NCBI GenBank assembly: GCA_017504625.1
Contig: JAFVQU010000022.1
Coordinates: 1 to 56,452 of the forward strand
Length of the DNA stretch: 56,452 nucleotides
Direction: 5' to 3'
Source of the DNA: Clostridia bacterium
GTDB lineage: Bacteria > Bacillota > Clostridia > Oscillospirales > CAG-272
The translations under genes were made by a program, and so were the position numbers. The notes beneath the pieces are model-generated. The model made no database searches. It was given only the letters and a program-made list of their open reading frames with translations, and was not told the DNA's origin. This document shows, one piece after another, positions 25,720-34,302 of the stretch (within the stretch, counting starts at the first letter, position 1; each line of letters begins with the position of its first letter).

Positions 25720-27975
25720 TTATTTCAAAAAGTCCGAAATGTCCTCAATCTTTCGCTCGATGGGTGCTGCGTCAGGATCAACAAGCGGATTTTTGTTGTG
25801 AACGAGATTGTAAACCGAGCAATATTCGGGGATATCACACTCAATAGAGATAGAGAATCTTTCGCTTACACCCTCGTCAATTTCAAGCATAAATTCACCG
25901 GCGCAGGCGTTTTGTCTTGCGCCGACATCTCCGACGGAGATCGTTGCAAGATGCTTTTTCTCACCGTCCGAAATAAGATATATCTCGGCAGAGCAAGATT
26001 CGGATTTGATGTCACTATCGTTGAGCAGCCATACCTTTGCCGTTACTTTATCGCCCGTCAAATATCTGTTTCTCGGTAATTCAAGTGACAGCATTGTCGG
26101 ACGCAAAGCATCCTTGACGGCAAAATATGCGTCCTTTTTGATCGCGGGCCAAGCGATAAGGCTGTTACCTGCGGCGCAGGGCCAGGGCTCGTTGAAGTCC
26201 CAGTTTATTGCCATCATGCATTTGGGAGCCTGACGTCGCATTTCCTCAAACATAGTCTTGTAGCACAAGGATTGCAGATAAATGCTCTTGTCGATGATAT
26301 CGTCAACGTCGCCGCAATTTCCAAAATAGTGGTATATTTCGGGAATACCGAGCCAAGCCGACTCTGTCCATGCGCGGAACGCGTGGTGAGCAACCCAGAC
26401 CTCGTTTTCCTCGTTGCAATCGAGGTAATCGTCCTCGTCCATGACGTATTTAAGGATATAGTCCTTGGGGGAGCCGCCGTTACAGCCGAATTCGGTGTAC
26501 GCGGTGTTAGAGCTCTTTTTCAGATCCTCGATAAACTCCCAGCCGTTTGCGTAGTTTCCGCGGCGGCGCTGCTCGTCGTGGAATACAGCTTTAACGTAAG
26601 AGCCGTGCGCCATTCCGTGAAGCGGCGAGGTCATATTGAAGGGAGTGTTTCTGTCAAGCTCGTAGCAGACCTTGTCGAGCAAGCGGAGAGCGTGCGACTG
26701 GTTGGTAAGTCCCGACCAGGAGTTGAAAAGCTCGTTTCCGCCGCACCAGAAGGCAATGGACGGATGAGTGCGGAGAGCCTTTACGATGCTTCTTGCCTCT
26801 TGCTCAAGAACAGCAAGGAAGCCTTCGTCGTCGGGATATTTGTTGCAGGAGAGCATAAATTCCTGCCAGACCATAATTCCAAGCTCGTCGCAACGGTCGT
26901 AGAAATGATCGTGATTGATGTACTGACCGCCCCACAGACGCAATATGTTCATATTGGCGTCGTATGCCGCCTCAACAAGCTCGTCGTAACGGTCGTTTGT
27001 CATCAGGGAGGGGAATATCTCGACGTTGACGGTATTAGATCCCTTGGCAAATATTTTTCTGCCGTTGATCTCTATGGTAGCGGGAGCTGCCATCGGGCCC
27101 TTCGGGAAGAACATCTCAAACCATATCGAGCCGTCGTTGAGCACGAGGCGCGAGCGACGGAAGCCGAGTTTTTTCTCAATTGTTTTGTTGCCGCCCGAGA
27201 TTTTGAGCGTGTAGATCGGCTGATCTCCATATCCGCGCGGGTACCAGAGCAGAGGGCTTTCAAGCGCGAGTGTAAGATTCGCACGATCCTTGGCGTGACA
27301 ATTTTCTGCCGCCACAAGGCTTCCGTCGGGGGCAAAGAGTGCGGCTGTGATATCGCCCTCGCCCGCAACCTGACATTCTGCGGTTACGGTAACGAGGTCA
27401 AGCGCCTCTGTAAGAGTGTAGGAGGCTTCAAGATTATAGGGTGTGCCCTCGTCGAGTATTTCTATATATACTTCCTTCCAAATTCCTGTCGGAACAAGTC
27501 TTGGGTGCCAATCCCAGCCGTATGAGGAGGGCGGCTTGCAGCAGGCTGACGCTTGCGAGCGATTTTGCGGCTCGGCAAATCGTTTCGGGATGGGGAAAAG
27601 CGCAACAGTAAGCTTAACGGTGTTGCCGAGATACTCGGTCACGTCAATGGTCACGGGAGTAAACGCGCCCTCGCCCGCTGCTACCGTTATACCGTCAACG
27701 TAAATTTCGTATTTGTAATCAATGCCGTCAAAGCAGAGATTTACGCGTTTTGCTTTTATATCCTTAAGGTCAAGCTCTGTTTCGTAGAAGAAGTATTCAT
27801 CCTCGCACCAATCAAACTGCTTGAAGTTAAGTCCGTAATAGTAGGGCTCGTAGTCAAAGGCGCGGGCATAGTCAAGCTGTACCGCGCCGGGAACGGTCGC
27901 GTGTATAGGCTCGAGTTTTTCACCGTCCAGCTTGTCTGAATGGGCAAGCTGCCAGTTTTCAAGTATAAGTTTCAT
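25720..27975 (-). CDS. GH2 beta-mannosidase-like glycosidase
   Basis: A 751-residue enzyme without signal peptide. It has the GH2 order: a sugar-binding jelly roll with VPGAVQLDYA and WDWHPRLVPTGIWKEV, an immunoglobulin-like domain, and a TIM barrel. The catalytic acid is Glu in WCGGNELF and the nucleophile Glu in AYTEFGCNG. NILRLWGGQYINHDHFYDRCDELGIMVWQEF-like segments resemble beta-mannosidases more than beta-galactosidases. The ATG at 27975 follows GGAGG and lies 16 bp after the alpha-galactosidase gene. Acts on imported beta-mannosides or N-glycan-type fragments, by inference. Confidence 0.88.
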   Translation of the reverse strand: MKLILENWQLAHSDKLDGEKLEPIHATVPGAVQLDYARAFDYEPYYYGLNFKQFDWCEDEYFFYETELDLKDIKAKRVNLCFDGIDYKYEIYVDGITVAAGEGAFTPVTIDVTEYLGNTVKLTVALFPIPKRFAEPQNRSQASACCKPPSSYGWDWHPRLVPTGIWKEVYIEILDEGTPYNLEASYTLTEALDLVTVTAECQVAGEGDITAALFAPDGSLVAAENCHAKDRANLTLALESPLLWYPRGYGDQPIYTLKISGGNKTIEKKLGFRRSRLVLNDGSIWFEMFFPKGPMAAPATIEINGRKIFAKGSNTVNVEIFPSLMTNDRYDELVEAAYDANMNILRLWGGQYINHDHFYDRCDELGIMVWQEFMLSCNKYPDDEGFLAVLEQEARSIVKALRTHPSIAFWCGGNELFNSWSGLTNQSHALRLLDKVCYELDRNTPFNMTSPLHGMAHGSYVKAVFHDEQRRRGNYANGWEFIEDLKKSSNTAYTEFGCNGGSPKDYILKYVMDEDDYLDCNEENEVWVAHHAFRAWTESAWLGIPEIYHYFGNCGDVDDIIDKSIYLQSLCYKTMFEEMRRQAPKCMMAINWDFNEPWPCAAGNSLIAWPAIKKDAYFAVKDALRPTMLSLELPRNRYLTGDKVTAKVWLLNDSDIKSESCSAEIYLISDGEKKHLATISVGDVGARQNACAGEFMLEIDEGVSERFSISIECDIPEYCSVYNLVHNKNPLVDPDAAPIERKIEDISDFLK

Positions 27976-27991
27976 AGTTTCCTCCAAATGA

Positions 27992-30085
27992 TTAAAAAGC
28001 GATCTCAATGAAAGTCGCGCTCATAGGTGTCATTCGCGCTGTGAGTGTACCACCATCAAGCCGCGTGCCATAGTTCTCCGCGGCGTAATTCGTTATAATC
28101 GATGCTTTTTTGCCAACGTATCTGGAGAGGTCGAGCGAAATCTTGCTCTCGTCGTCGCGTATGTTCCATACCGCAAGTAAAAGTCGGTCACGAGAAAGCA
28201 GTCCGAGCGAAGCGATCCTGCGCTCGTTGATGTTGCAAAGTCCGGTTGGATATACCGGGCGGCTTTCTGCGTGATATTTTCTTACTCGCTTGTAGATCTC
28301 AATACCTTCCTTTATAAGAGAAAGATTCTTTTCGTCGGCACAGTCTATACGTCCGGACTGATAAAATACGCCCATAAGGGTGTTTACCGTGTTGAATACC
28401 GTTTCCTTGCCGTCGGCTCTTGTAGACATATATTTCTCGTCGGGAACGAAATCGGCGTGATCGAGGAAGGTTGTGGGGTAGGGATAAGACCAGATTCCCG
28501 CTTTTTCGGGGGGCATAAGCAACGATGAGCCAATGATTATCGACGGATTGTTGTAGTATACCTCCTGATCCGACGTGCTCTGAAGTGCGAAACGGCGAAG
28601 GGTTTTGTTTTCATCTCTCATTGCGCCGCTTCCGCAGTTCTCAATTACAAGGTCGGGAAATTCGGCATAAAGCTCACCGATAAAGCTGTAAAACGCCTCG
28701 GCGTTGCGGATAAGTCCCTCGGCGCAGGAGCCGCCGTCATATGTATTAGTCGCGCCGACACCCGTGTTCTGATTGTAGTCGTTTTTGATGAAACGATACC
28801 CCATATCGTAATACTCGCGCACGCGGCTCTTTAAATATTCTCTGACTTTTTCATTGGTCATATTGTAAAAATATCTGCCGTCGTGACCTACGGGAGCGTC
28901 GTAGCGCTTGAGAAGCGCGTTTTCGTCAAGCGATGCGCCGTACGCATTAGCGTTGCATGCTTCAAATTCAAACCAGATACCCGGTATCATTCCTTTTTCC
29001 TTGATTTTATCGGCAAGATCACGGATCGAAATTTCGCTGAAGCTTGCGGGCTTTTCTACCCAGTCGCCAAGTCCGTCGCCCTTCTTGTTTGACTCCCAGC
29101 CCCCGTCAATAACGAAATATTCGCACCCGATTTCTGCCGCCACGTCAATGAGCTTGAGAATACGGTCAGGCGTCTGACTTCCCCAGATGCAATCCATATA
29201 GTCGTTGAAAAATACGGGAGGACAGTTATCCTTGTGCTTGATAAGTGAATCTGCACGCTTGAATGCAACAAGCTCTGCCGCCGCTTCCTCAAGGCCTCCC
29301 GAAACAACTCCGTAGAACGCGCGCTCGTTGGTGTAGCACTCTCCGGGCTTAAGATTGACAAACCAACCTCCGTTGCTTTCGTCACAGCCCGATGCTTCTA
29401 CGAAAAGCTTGGGGTAAGTGTAGCCGCCAAAGCCTGTGAGCTTTATTTGCCAGCCGTGTCCGCCCTCAAGCTCAACGAAGCTGACGTTACCGTGAGCGCC
29501 GTCCTCAATAAGAGTTATGGGATAGAAGTTTGCGCAGGGCCAGCTTCCCACCGCGTGCAGCTTGAAGCTCGCGCGCTCCCACGGGTGAACAGAGCCGGGA
29601 TATATTCCGAGCTCGGCGGGAGAATAGGCTTTCCACTGCGCCTCGCCCTGCCATTTGTTGTGGCAGAGGTGTATTTTTATGTCCTCGTTTTTGTAATAGG
29701 GAAGTGATTCATCGGTGGCGATGTTATCAAATATAACCGATGAAAATTTTGTCAGGGTGAGGGGAGCTTCGCCTATATTTCTTGCCGTGCAGGATTGCGC
29801 GATAACGTTTATTCCTTTGATGTATTCGAGCTTTACCGTAACCTCGACAGAGTCTGCTACGTCAAGATAGGTGAGCAAAAGTGAGCCCTCGTTCTCGCAG
29901 ATTTCCTTGAAAACAAAACCGTTTTGTCCAAGCGGAATATATTTTCTGCTTGGTATTGCAAGTTCAAAGTTAGGTGTACCACAGGGGCCGATTTTGTCGG
30001 TATAGTCGCTGTTCTTGACACCGAGCACGAAGTAACCGTTGTCGTGTACCGCGATTTCAATGTTATTCACAAAATATTTTCTCAT
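27992..30085 (-). CDS. GH36 alpha-galactosidase
   Basis: A 697-residue intracellular enzyme releasing alpha-galactose. The TIM barrel has FFNDYMDCIWGSQT, YFVIDGGWE, the nucleophile Asp in FIKNDYNQNTGVG and the acid/base Asp in LQSTSDQEVYYNN, as in GH36/clan D. PGIWFEFEA is the usual strand 4 segment. An N-terminal beta-supersandwich of about 280 residues precedes it. No good ribosome site is visible before the ATG, 23 bp downstream of the purine permease gene, suggesting translation coupled to it. Confidence 0.9.
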   Translation of the reverse strand: MRKYFVNNIEIAVHDNGYFVLGVKNSDYTDKIGPCGTPNFELAIPSRKYIPLGQNGFVFKEICENEGSLLLTYLDVADSVEVTVKLEYIKGINVIAQSCTARNIGEAPLTLTKFSSVIFDNIATDESLPYYKNEDIKIHLCHNKWQGEAQWKAYSPAELGIYPGSVHPWERASFKLHAVGSWPCANFYPITLIEDGAHGNVSFVELEGGHGWQIKLTGFGGYTYPKLFVEASGCDESNGGWFVNLKPGECYTNERAFYGVVSGGLEEAAAELVAFKRADSLIKHKDNCPPVFFNDYMDCIWGSQTPDRILKLIDVAAEIGCEYFVIDGGWESNKKGDGLGDWVEKPASFSEISIRDLADKIKEKGMIPGIWFEFEACNANAYGASLDENALLKRYDAPVGHDGRYFYNMTNEKVREYLKSRVREYYDMGYRFIKNDYNQNTGVGATNTYDGGSCAEGLIRNAEAFYSFIGELYAEFPDLVIENCGSGAMRDENKTLRRFALQSTSDQEVYYNNPSIIIGSSLLMPPEKAGIWSYPYPTTFLDHADFVPDEKYMSTRADGKETVFNTVNTLMGVFYQSGRIDCADEKNLSLIKEGIEIYKRVRKYHAESRPVYPTGLCNINERRIASLGLLSRDRLLLAVWNIRDDESKISLDLSRYVGKKASIITNYAAENYGTRLDGGTLTARMTPMSATFIEIAF

Positions 30086-30108
30086 GTTTGTTTAAGCTGC
30101 AATCCGGA

Positions 30109-31479
30109 TTAAAGGAATATGTACTTAAGAATAAAGAGCACTGCAAGAACGTACATGATGGGAGATATCTCTTTCCATTTCTTGCAGAAAAGATTCATTA
30201 CCACGTATGCGATAATACCGATACAAATACCCTCGGCGATGCTGTAGAAGAGAGGCATTGCAATAATGCAAAGATATGCGGGGATTGCGGTTGTATAGTT
30301 GTCGGAGGTTAGCTTGATGTTTGCGATGTTGCTGAACATCAAAAAACCAACGATGATAAGCGCGGGAGCAGTTGCAAAGGAGGGGATCGCCGTAAATATG
30401 GGGGCAAGGAGCATAGATGCGAGGAAAAGAACTGCGGTTGTAAGTGCAGTCAAGCCTGTTCTACCGCCTGCCGCAACACCGGAAGCTGACTCAACGAAGG
30501 TTGTTGTGGTAGACGTTCCGAGAATTGCACCCGAGGACGTAGCGATCGAGTCTGCCAAAAGTGCAGGCTTGATCTTGGGAAGTCTGCCGTTTTCATCAAG
30601 CATATCCGCCTTTGTACTGACACCGATAAGAGTTCCGAGAGTGTCGAAAACGTCAACGAAAAGGAACGAGAAGATGATAACTATAAAGTTAACGACATTG
30701 AGGTTTGCACCCTTGATAGCCTCGCCGTTGAAGCATTGAGCAAAGGTTTCACCAAGCTTCGAGAAGTCTGTCAGTGCGAATGTGGGGTAGAGAGAGTAGA
30801 AGCCTGCCGCTGGATTGGGAATATAAATTCCTGTAAGCTGACAAATGATTCCAAGTCCCCAAGTAATAAGTATACCGAAAAGTATAGAGCCCTTTACATT
30901 TTTAACGTAAAGCACTGCGGTAAGGAGCGTTCCTATCACTGCAAGAAGTGCGCCGATACCCTGAGTGTTAAAGTTCTCAGTAAAGTTTACGATGGTAACG
31001 AGTGTGGAGCTGTCAACACAGATCTGTGCATTCTGAAGACCGATGAATGCTATGAAAAGGCCGATACCGACGGAAACTGCATTCTTAAGCTGCAAGGGTA
31101 TTGCGTTGAAGATAGCTTCTCTTACGTTGGTGAGCGAAAGAATGATAAAGATCAAGCCTTCAACAAAAACTGCAAGCAAGGCGACCTGCCAGGGATAGCC
31201 CATAGAGCCGCACACGGTGTAAGCCAGATAAGCATTAAGACCCATGCCTGCGGAAAGCGCAAAGGGGAGATTTGCCATGAACGCCATGCATACAGTACCG
31301 ATAAAGGATGCCAGGCAGGTTGCGATAAGCACTGCGGTGGGATCCATGCCTGATGCACTGAGGATCTGAGGATTTACGGCGAGTATATACGCCATAGTCA
31401 TAAACGTGGTAAGTCCCGCTACGAGCTCGGTTTTAACGTTCGTGCGGTTTTCTTTGAGCTTGAAAATCTTTTCTAACAT
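30109..31479 (-). CDS. NCS2 family purine permease (AzgA/PbuG-like)
   Basis: A 456-residue membrane protein with about 12-14 transmembrane segments, importing guanine, hypoxanthine or adenine with protons. ELVAGLTTFMTMAYILAVNPQILSASGMD is the classic N-terminus of this family; ALSAGMGLNAYLAYTVCG, DVFDTLGTLIGVSTKADMLDENG and ESASGVAAGGRTGLTAL are its conserved core. The ATG at 31479 has AGGAG upstream; the open frame continues 44 codons further without support. It sits between a thioesterase and two glycosidases on the same strand. The context is odd for a purine carrier, unless the operon is loosely assembled. Confidence 0.93.
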   Translation of the reverse strand: MLEKIFKLKENRTNVKTELVAGLTTFMTMAYILAVNPQILSASGMDPTAVLIATCLASFIGTVCMAFMANLPFALSAGMGLNAYLAYTVCGSMGYPWQVALLAVFVEGLIFIILSLTNVREAIFNAIPLQLKNAVSVGIGLFIAFIGLQNAQICVDSSTLVTIVNFTENFNTQGIGALLAVIGTLLTAVLYVKNVKGSILFGILITWGLGIICQLTGIYIPNPAAGFYSLYPTFALTDFSKLGETFAQCFNGEAIKGANLNVVNFIVIIFSFLFVDVFDTLGTLIGVSTKADMLDENGRLPKIKPALLADSIATSSGAILGTSTTTTFVESASGVAAGGRTGLTALTTAVLFLASMLLAPIFTAIPSFATAPALIIVGFLMFSNIANIKLTSDNYTTAIPAYLCIIAMPLFYSIAEGICIGIIAYVVMNLFCKKWKEISPIMYVLAVLFILKYIFL

Positions 31480-31528
31480 TGCTTTTCTCCTTGTTTTTGT
31501 ATATTTGTAAACATAAAAACCTTCGATT

Positions 31529-32278
31529 TTATATCTCGACAAGCTCAACCAGCGCGTCAAGGCAGACCTCGCCTTGCTCATTTTGCGTGCGGACGAATAT
31601 CCTTCCTTCATTTTCTTCGGAGCGAAGAATAGTCAGTGTCGCGCCAAGCGCGGATTCCTTGACGAAGGAAAGCGACATAGCGCCAACTCGGCAGGCGGGA
31701 CTGCTTTGTGTCATTTCGTCAAGATAGTCGCAGATCATGTCGGGGTAATGAGTGTTGTTCATATGCATATTGTAATCAATATCCGAGTAGGATATTTTGC
31801 GCTTGCCTACCTCGAAAAGCTCGGTTTCCCGCGATATTCTCGGCTTGCGGGGCAGAGAATTGGGAGCTATCGGCTCGTCGTAAAAGAAGCGGTCGTTCAT
31901 CCACTCGTGTGCCTCGGCTCTGACGAGCTTTTTTTCGTTTACGTCGATTAGAACCCAGACGGTTGCCGCCTCTGCTATTATCGTGTTGTCACGCATAATT
32001 TCAAAATAACGGTTGAAGGTAAAGCCGCGCGCTTGCTTGCACCAGGTGCGAACCTCAAAATCCTCGTAGGCATATAGCGGAGAGTGAATTTTGAGCGAGA
32101 TGGTGCCAAGTATAAAGCCAAGGCCTTTATCGTCGCGCAATTTGTCAAGCGGAAGCCCCGACGCTTCGCATTGACGGTTTGCCGTTTCCTGCATATATCT
32201 GACGAGCGCGCCGGCACGCACGATTCTGTGCGCGTCGGTGTCGTGCCATTCTGACGTGTATTTCAGTGAAAATTTCAT
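31529..32278 (-). CDS. Acyl-ACP thioesterase (FatA/FatB type)
   Basis: A 249-residue double hot-dog thioesterase that releases fatty acid from acyl carrier protein. The first hot dog starts with SEWHDTDAHRIVRAGALVRYMQE; the second has SYSDIDYNMHMNNTHYPDM, which holds the Asn and His of the catalytic site. ATVWVLIDVNEKKLVRA is a conserved strand pair. The ATG lies only 12 bp after a strong terminator stem and has no clear ribosome site, an odd start. Its products could feed the FakA/FakB kinase encoded elsewhere in the window. Confidence 0.9.
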   Translation of the reverse strand: MKFSLKYTSEWHDTDAHRIVRAGALVRYMQETANRQCEASGLPLDKLRDDKGLGFILGTISLKIHSPLYAYEDFEVRTWCKQARGFTFNRYFEIMRDNTIIAEAATVWVLIDVNEKKLVRAEAHEWMNDRFFYDEPIAPNSLPRKPRISRETELFEVGKRKISYSDIDYNMHMNNTHYPDMICDYLDEMTQSSPACRVGAMSLSFVKESALGATLTILRSEENEGRIFVRTQNEQGEVCLDALVELVEI

Positions 32279-32290
32279 CTTTGCAAAGAA

Positions 32291-32316
32291 GGGACGCCAA
32301 CCGGCGTCCCTTTTTC
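32291..32316 (-). terminator. Terminator after the aldolase gene
   Basis: An 8-bp GC-rich stem (32291-32298 with 32303-32310, loop of four) 14 bp beyond the aldolase stop, followed on the minus strand by TTCTTT. It overlaps the space where a ribosome site for the thioesterase would be expected. Confidence 0.75.
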
Positions 32317-32329
32317 TCCTTAATTTTTA

Positions 32330-33289
32330 TCAGAGAGTGCCCGACGAACCGAGAACGTTTACTATCTTGTGCTTTACCATATTCTTGACCTCGGTACGAG
32401 CTACGGAGAGGTAGCCTCTGGGGTCGAATACGGAGGGCTCGTTTGCGAATACGCGACGGATGCCTGCGGTCATAGCAAGACGAATGTCGGAGTCAATATT
32501 TATCTTACATACTGCCATGGATGCTGCCTTGCGGAGCTGCTCCTCGGGAATGCCGATAGCGTCGGGCATCTTACCGCCGAGGCTGTTGATCTCGGCAACG
32601 AAGTCCTGGGGAACGCTTGACGCGCCGTGAAGAACGATGGGGAATCCGGGAAGTCTCTTTTCGATCTCCTCGAGAATATCGAAGCGGAGAGGGGGAGGAA
32701 CAAGGATGCCCTTTTCATTTCTGGTGCACTGCTTGGGTGTGAACTTGTATGCGCCGTGAGACGTACCGATAGAGATAGCGAGAGAGTCAACGCCCGTGCG
32801 GGTTACGAAATCCTCAACCTCTTCGGGACGGGTGTAGGAGGAATGCTCTGCAACGACGTCGTCCTCAACGCCTGCAAGCACGCCAAGCTCACCCTCAACT
32901 ACAACGCCGCGCTCGTGAGCGTACTCAACTACCTTGCGGGTAAGTGCTACGTTGTCCTCGTAGGAGTGGTGAGAGCCGTCGATCATAACAGAGGTAAAGC
33001 CGCCGTCAATGCAGGACTTGCAGATCTCAAAATCTGCGCCGTGGTCGAGGTGGAGAGCAAGGTCTATCTCGCTGTCCTTAACCGCCGCCTTTGCGAGCGC
33101 GAGAAGATACTCGTGCTTTGCGTACTTTCTTGCTCCTGCCGATACCTGAAGGATAACGGGTGACTTTTCCTCAGCCGCCGCCTCGGTGATCGCCTGAATG
33201 ATCTCCATATTGTTGATGTTGAATGCACCGATAGCGTAGCCGCCCTCGTATGCCTTCTTGAACATTTCTTTGGTTGTTACAAGTGCCAT
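32330..33289 (-). CDS. fba: Class II fructose-bisphosphate aldolase
   Basis: A 319-residue zinc aldolase for fructose 1,6-bisphosphate (or a tagatose bisphosphate relative). Metal ligands are visible in ALHLDHGADFE, and IVLHGASSVP; MIDGSHHSYEDN and GTSHGAYKF are family blocks, and KINIDSDIRLAMTAGIR near the end is typical. The start at 33289 (MALVTTKEMF) is the family start, after an AGGCAG stretch; the open frame extends 23 codons more. Own promoter and terminator, so a housekeeping glycolytic gene rather than part of the sugar operon below. Confidence 0.94.
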   Translation of the reverse strand: MALVTTKEMFKKAYEGGYAIGAFNINNMEIIQAITEAAAEEKSPVILQVSAGARKYAKHEYLLALAKAAVKDSEIDLALHLDHGADFEICKSCIDGGFTSVMIDGSHHSYEDNVALTRKVVEYAHERGVVVEGELGVLAGVEDDVVAEHSSYTRPEEVEDFVTRTGVDSLAISIGTSHGAYKFTPKQCTRNEKGILVPPPLRFDILEEIEKRLPGFPIVLHGASSVPQDFVAEINSLGGKMPDAIGIPEEQLRKAASMAVCKINIDSDIRLAMTAGIRRVFANEPSVFDPRGYLSVARTEVKNMVKHKIVNVLGSSGTL

Positions 33290-33348
33290 TTTTACTGCCT
33301 TTCCTTCCGTTTTTGCGGAATTTGGTGTTTTATTTTCATAACTATTAC

Positions 33349-33377
33349 ATTGTACCACAAAAGAAAAGCTAAATCAA
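33349..33377 (-). promoter_or_regulatory. Promoter of fba
   Basis: On the minus strand TTGATT (33372-33377) and TACAAT (33349-33354) with a 17-bp spacer. A small TTCCG/CGGAA hairpin follows in the leader. Confidence 0.7.
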
Positions 33378-33401
33378 GGGGAAATGAAAAATTTTTGGCA
33401 C

Positions 33402-33429
33402 AAAAAAGAGGGAAGCGGCCGCTTCCCCC
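33402..33429 (-). terminator. Terminator of mazF
   Basis: GGGAAGCGG and its complement form a 9-bp self-complementary stem followed on the minus strand by TCTTTTTT, 12 bp beyond the MazF stop. Confidence 0.85.
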
Positions 33430-33440
33430 AAATTATCGTT

Positions 33441-33905
33441 TTAGCCTAACACTTCGTTGTCACCGTCGATTTGCGCAACGGCTCCCGTGCCTGTGCCCGC
33501 TACCGCCGCGCCTTGAGTTGCAGTCGTGATAGCGACACCTGTATCCTCAAAGCCGCCGCCAAGCCCGAAGCTTACCGCTATGGCGTTATTTACCTTGCTC
33601 ATCACCGCGCTGTCGAGATGTCCCATTTTTTCCTTTAGCCTGCGCTTGTCAAGCGTCCTTATCTGCTCAAGGAGAATTACCGAATCCTTCGCAAGTCCGA
33701 CTCGGTCGGCGTAGACGTCGATATGCGTGGGCAGGCGCGTTTTGCCCATTCGTGATGTTATCGCGGCGGCTATGACAGTTGGACTGTATTTATTTCCGAC
33801 GTCGTTTTGTATTATCAGTACGGGGCGAAGTCCACCCTGCTCCGAGCCTACCACGGGACTCAGATCAGCATAAAATATATCTCCTCGCTTTATATTCGAT
33901 ATCAT
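33441..33905 (-). CDS. mazF: MazF/EndoA family endoribonuclease toxin
   Basis: A 154-residue mRNA interferase close to B. subtilis Endo[32 protein letters not shown] holds the conserved Arg and the toxin loop, and [25 protein letters not shown] is the matching second half. The usual length is about 116; here the last 40 residues are an added Gly/Ala/Thr-rich tail ([28 protein letters not shown]). AAGGA lies ten bases before the ATG. The usual antitoxin gene is not upstream: that space holds only repeats and a divergent promoter. Antitoxin elsewhere or absent. Confidence 0.93.
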   Translation of the reverse strand: MISNIKRGDIFYADLSPVVGSEQGGLRPVLIIQNDVGNKYSPTVIAAAITSRMGKTRLPTHIDVYADRVGLAKDSVILLEQIRTLDKRRLKEKMGHLDSAVMSKVNNAIAVSFGLGGGFEDTGVAITTATQGAAVAGTGTGAVAQIDGDNEVLG

Positions 33906-34123
33906 TTTTATAAAATTCCTTTCCGCTTTTGCCGCCTGCGGCGCTGTCTTACTCTGCGTTTATTCTTGCCGCAGGGGAAGTGACTTTAAACATACGGAAC
34001 AAAATTTATACTGAAAGATTTTGGTTGCCAAGGGAATCTTCCCTCGCTAATATCATATGCCCGAATGAGTGCTTTTGTCCTTTTACAGAGCGCGCGCGGA
34101 CAAGCCGAAATTCGAGCTTTCTA

Positions 34124-34152
34124 TTGACAAAAACGCGCGGTCGGTGTATTAT
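34124..34152 (+). promoter_or_regulatory. Promoter of the teichoic-acid-like operon
   Basis: TTGACA (34124-34129) and TATTAT (34147-34152), 17-bp spacer; transcription from about 34159 gives a 144-nt leader containing the conserved element. The remaining upstream gap (33906-34123) shows a small GCCGC/GCGGC hairpin near mazF and nothing else clear. Confidence 0.75.
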
Positions 34153-34186
34153 ATATAATTGGATATATATTTCCTTAAGGAGATCA

Positions 34187-34302
34187 GCGTGAAAATTAAA
34201 TGCATTTTAGAGTGAACTGCTCTGTTTCACGCGCGAATTTTGCTACGGCAAAATTCATCGATTAATATTTGTGCCGCCGCATGCGGCGAAATGGAGATTA
34301 CT
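34187..34302 (+). promoter_or_regulatory. Conserved leader element, copy A
   Basis: A leader shared with 43579-43697. Stem 1 GCGTGAA (34187-34193) pairs with TTCACGC (34226-34232) around a 32-nt loop. Stem 2 GAATTTTGC (34235-34243) pairs with GCAAAATTC (34248-34256). A linker GATTAATATTTGTGCC leads to stem 3, CGCCGC with GCGGCG (34275-34288), and AATGGAG supplies the ribosome site six bases before the ATG. The two copies agree over most of the length but precede unrelated genes. Confidence 0.7.

Noticed and set aside
26272-27525. A 417-codon plus-strand open frame opposite the GH2 gene
   Set aside because: Antisense shadow of a clear GH2 gene; product has no recognisable domain.
33906-33960. 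A possible third copy of the conserved leader element ahead of mazF
   Set aside because: Only a GCCGC/GCGGC hairpin is shared; the linker and stems 1 and 2 are missing.
34240-34302. Upstream in-frame starts giving a conserved ICAA-type N-terminus on both leader-bearing genes
   Set aside because: The agreement follows from conservation of the leader DNA; GGAG six bases before the inner ATG marks the start in both cases.
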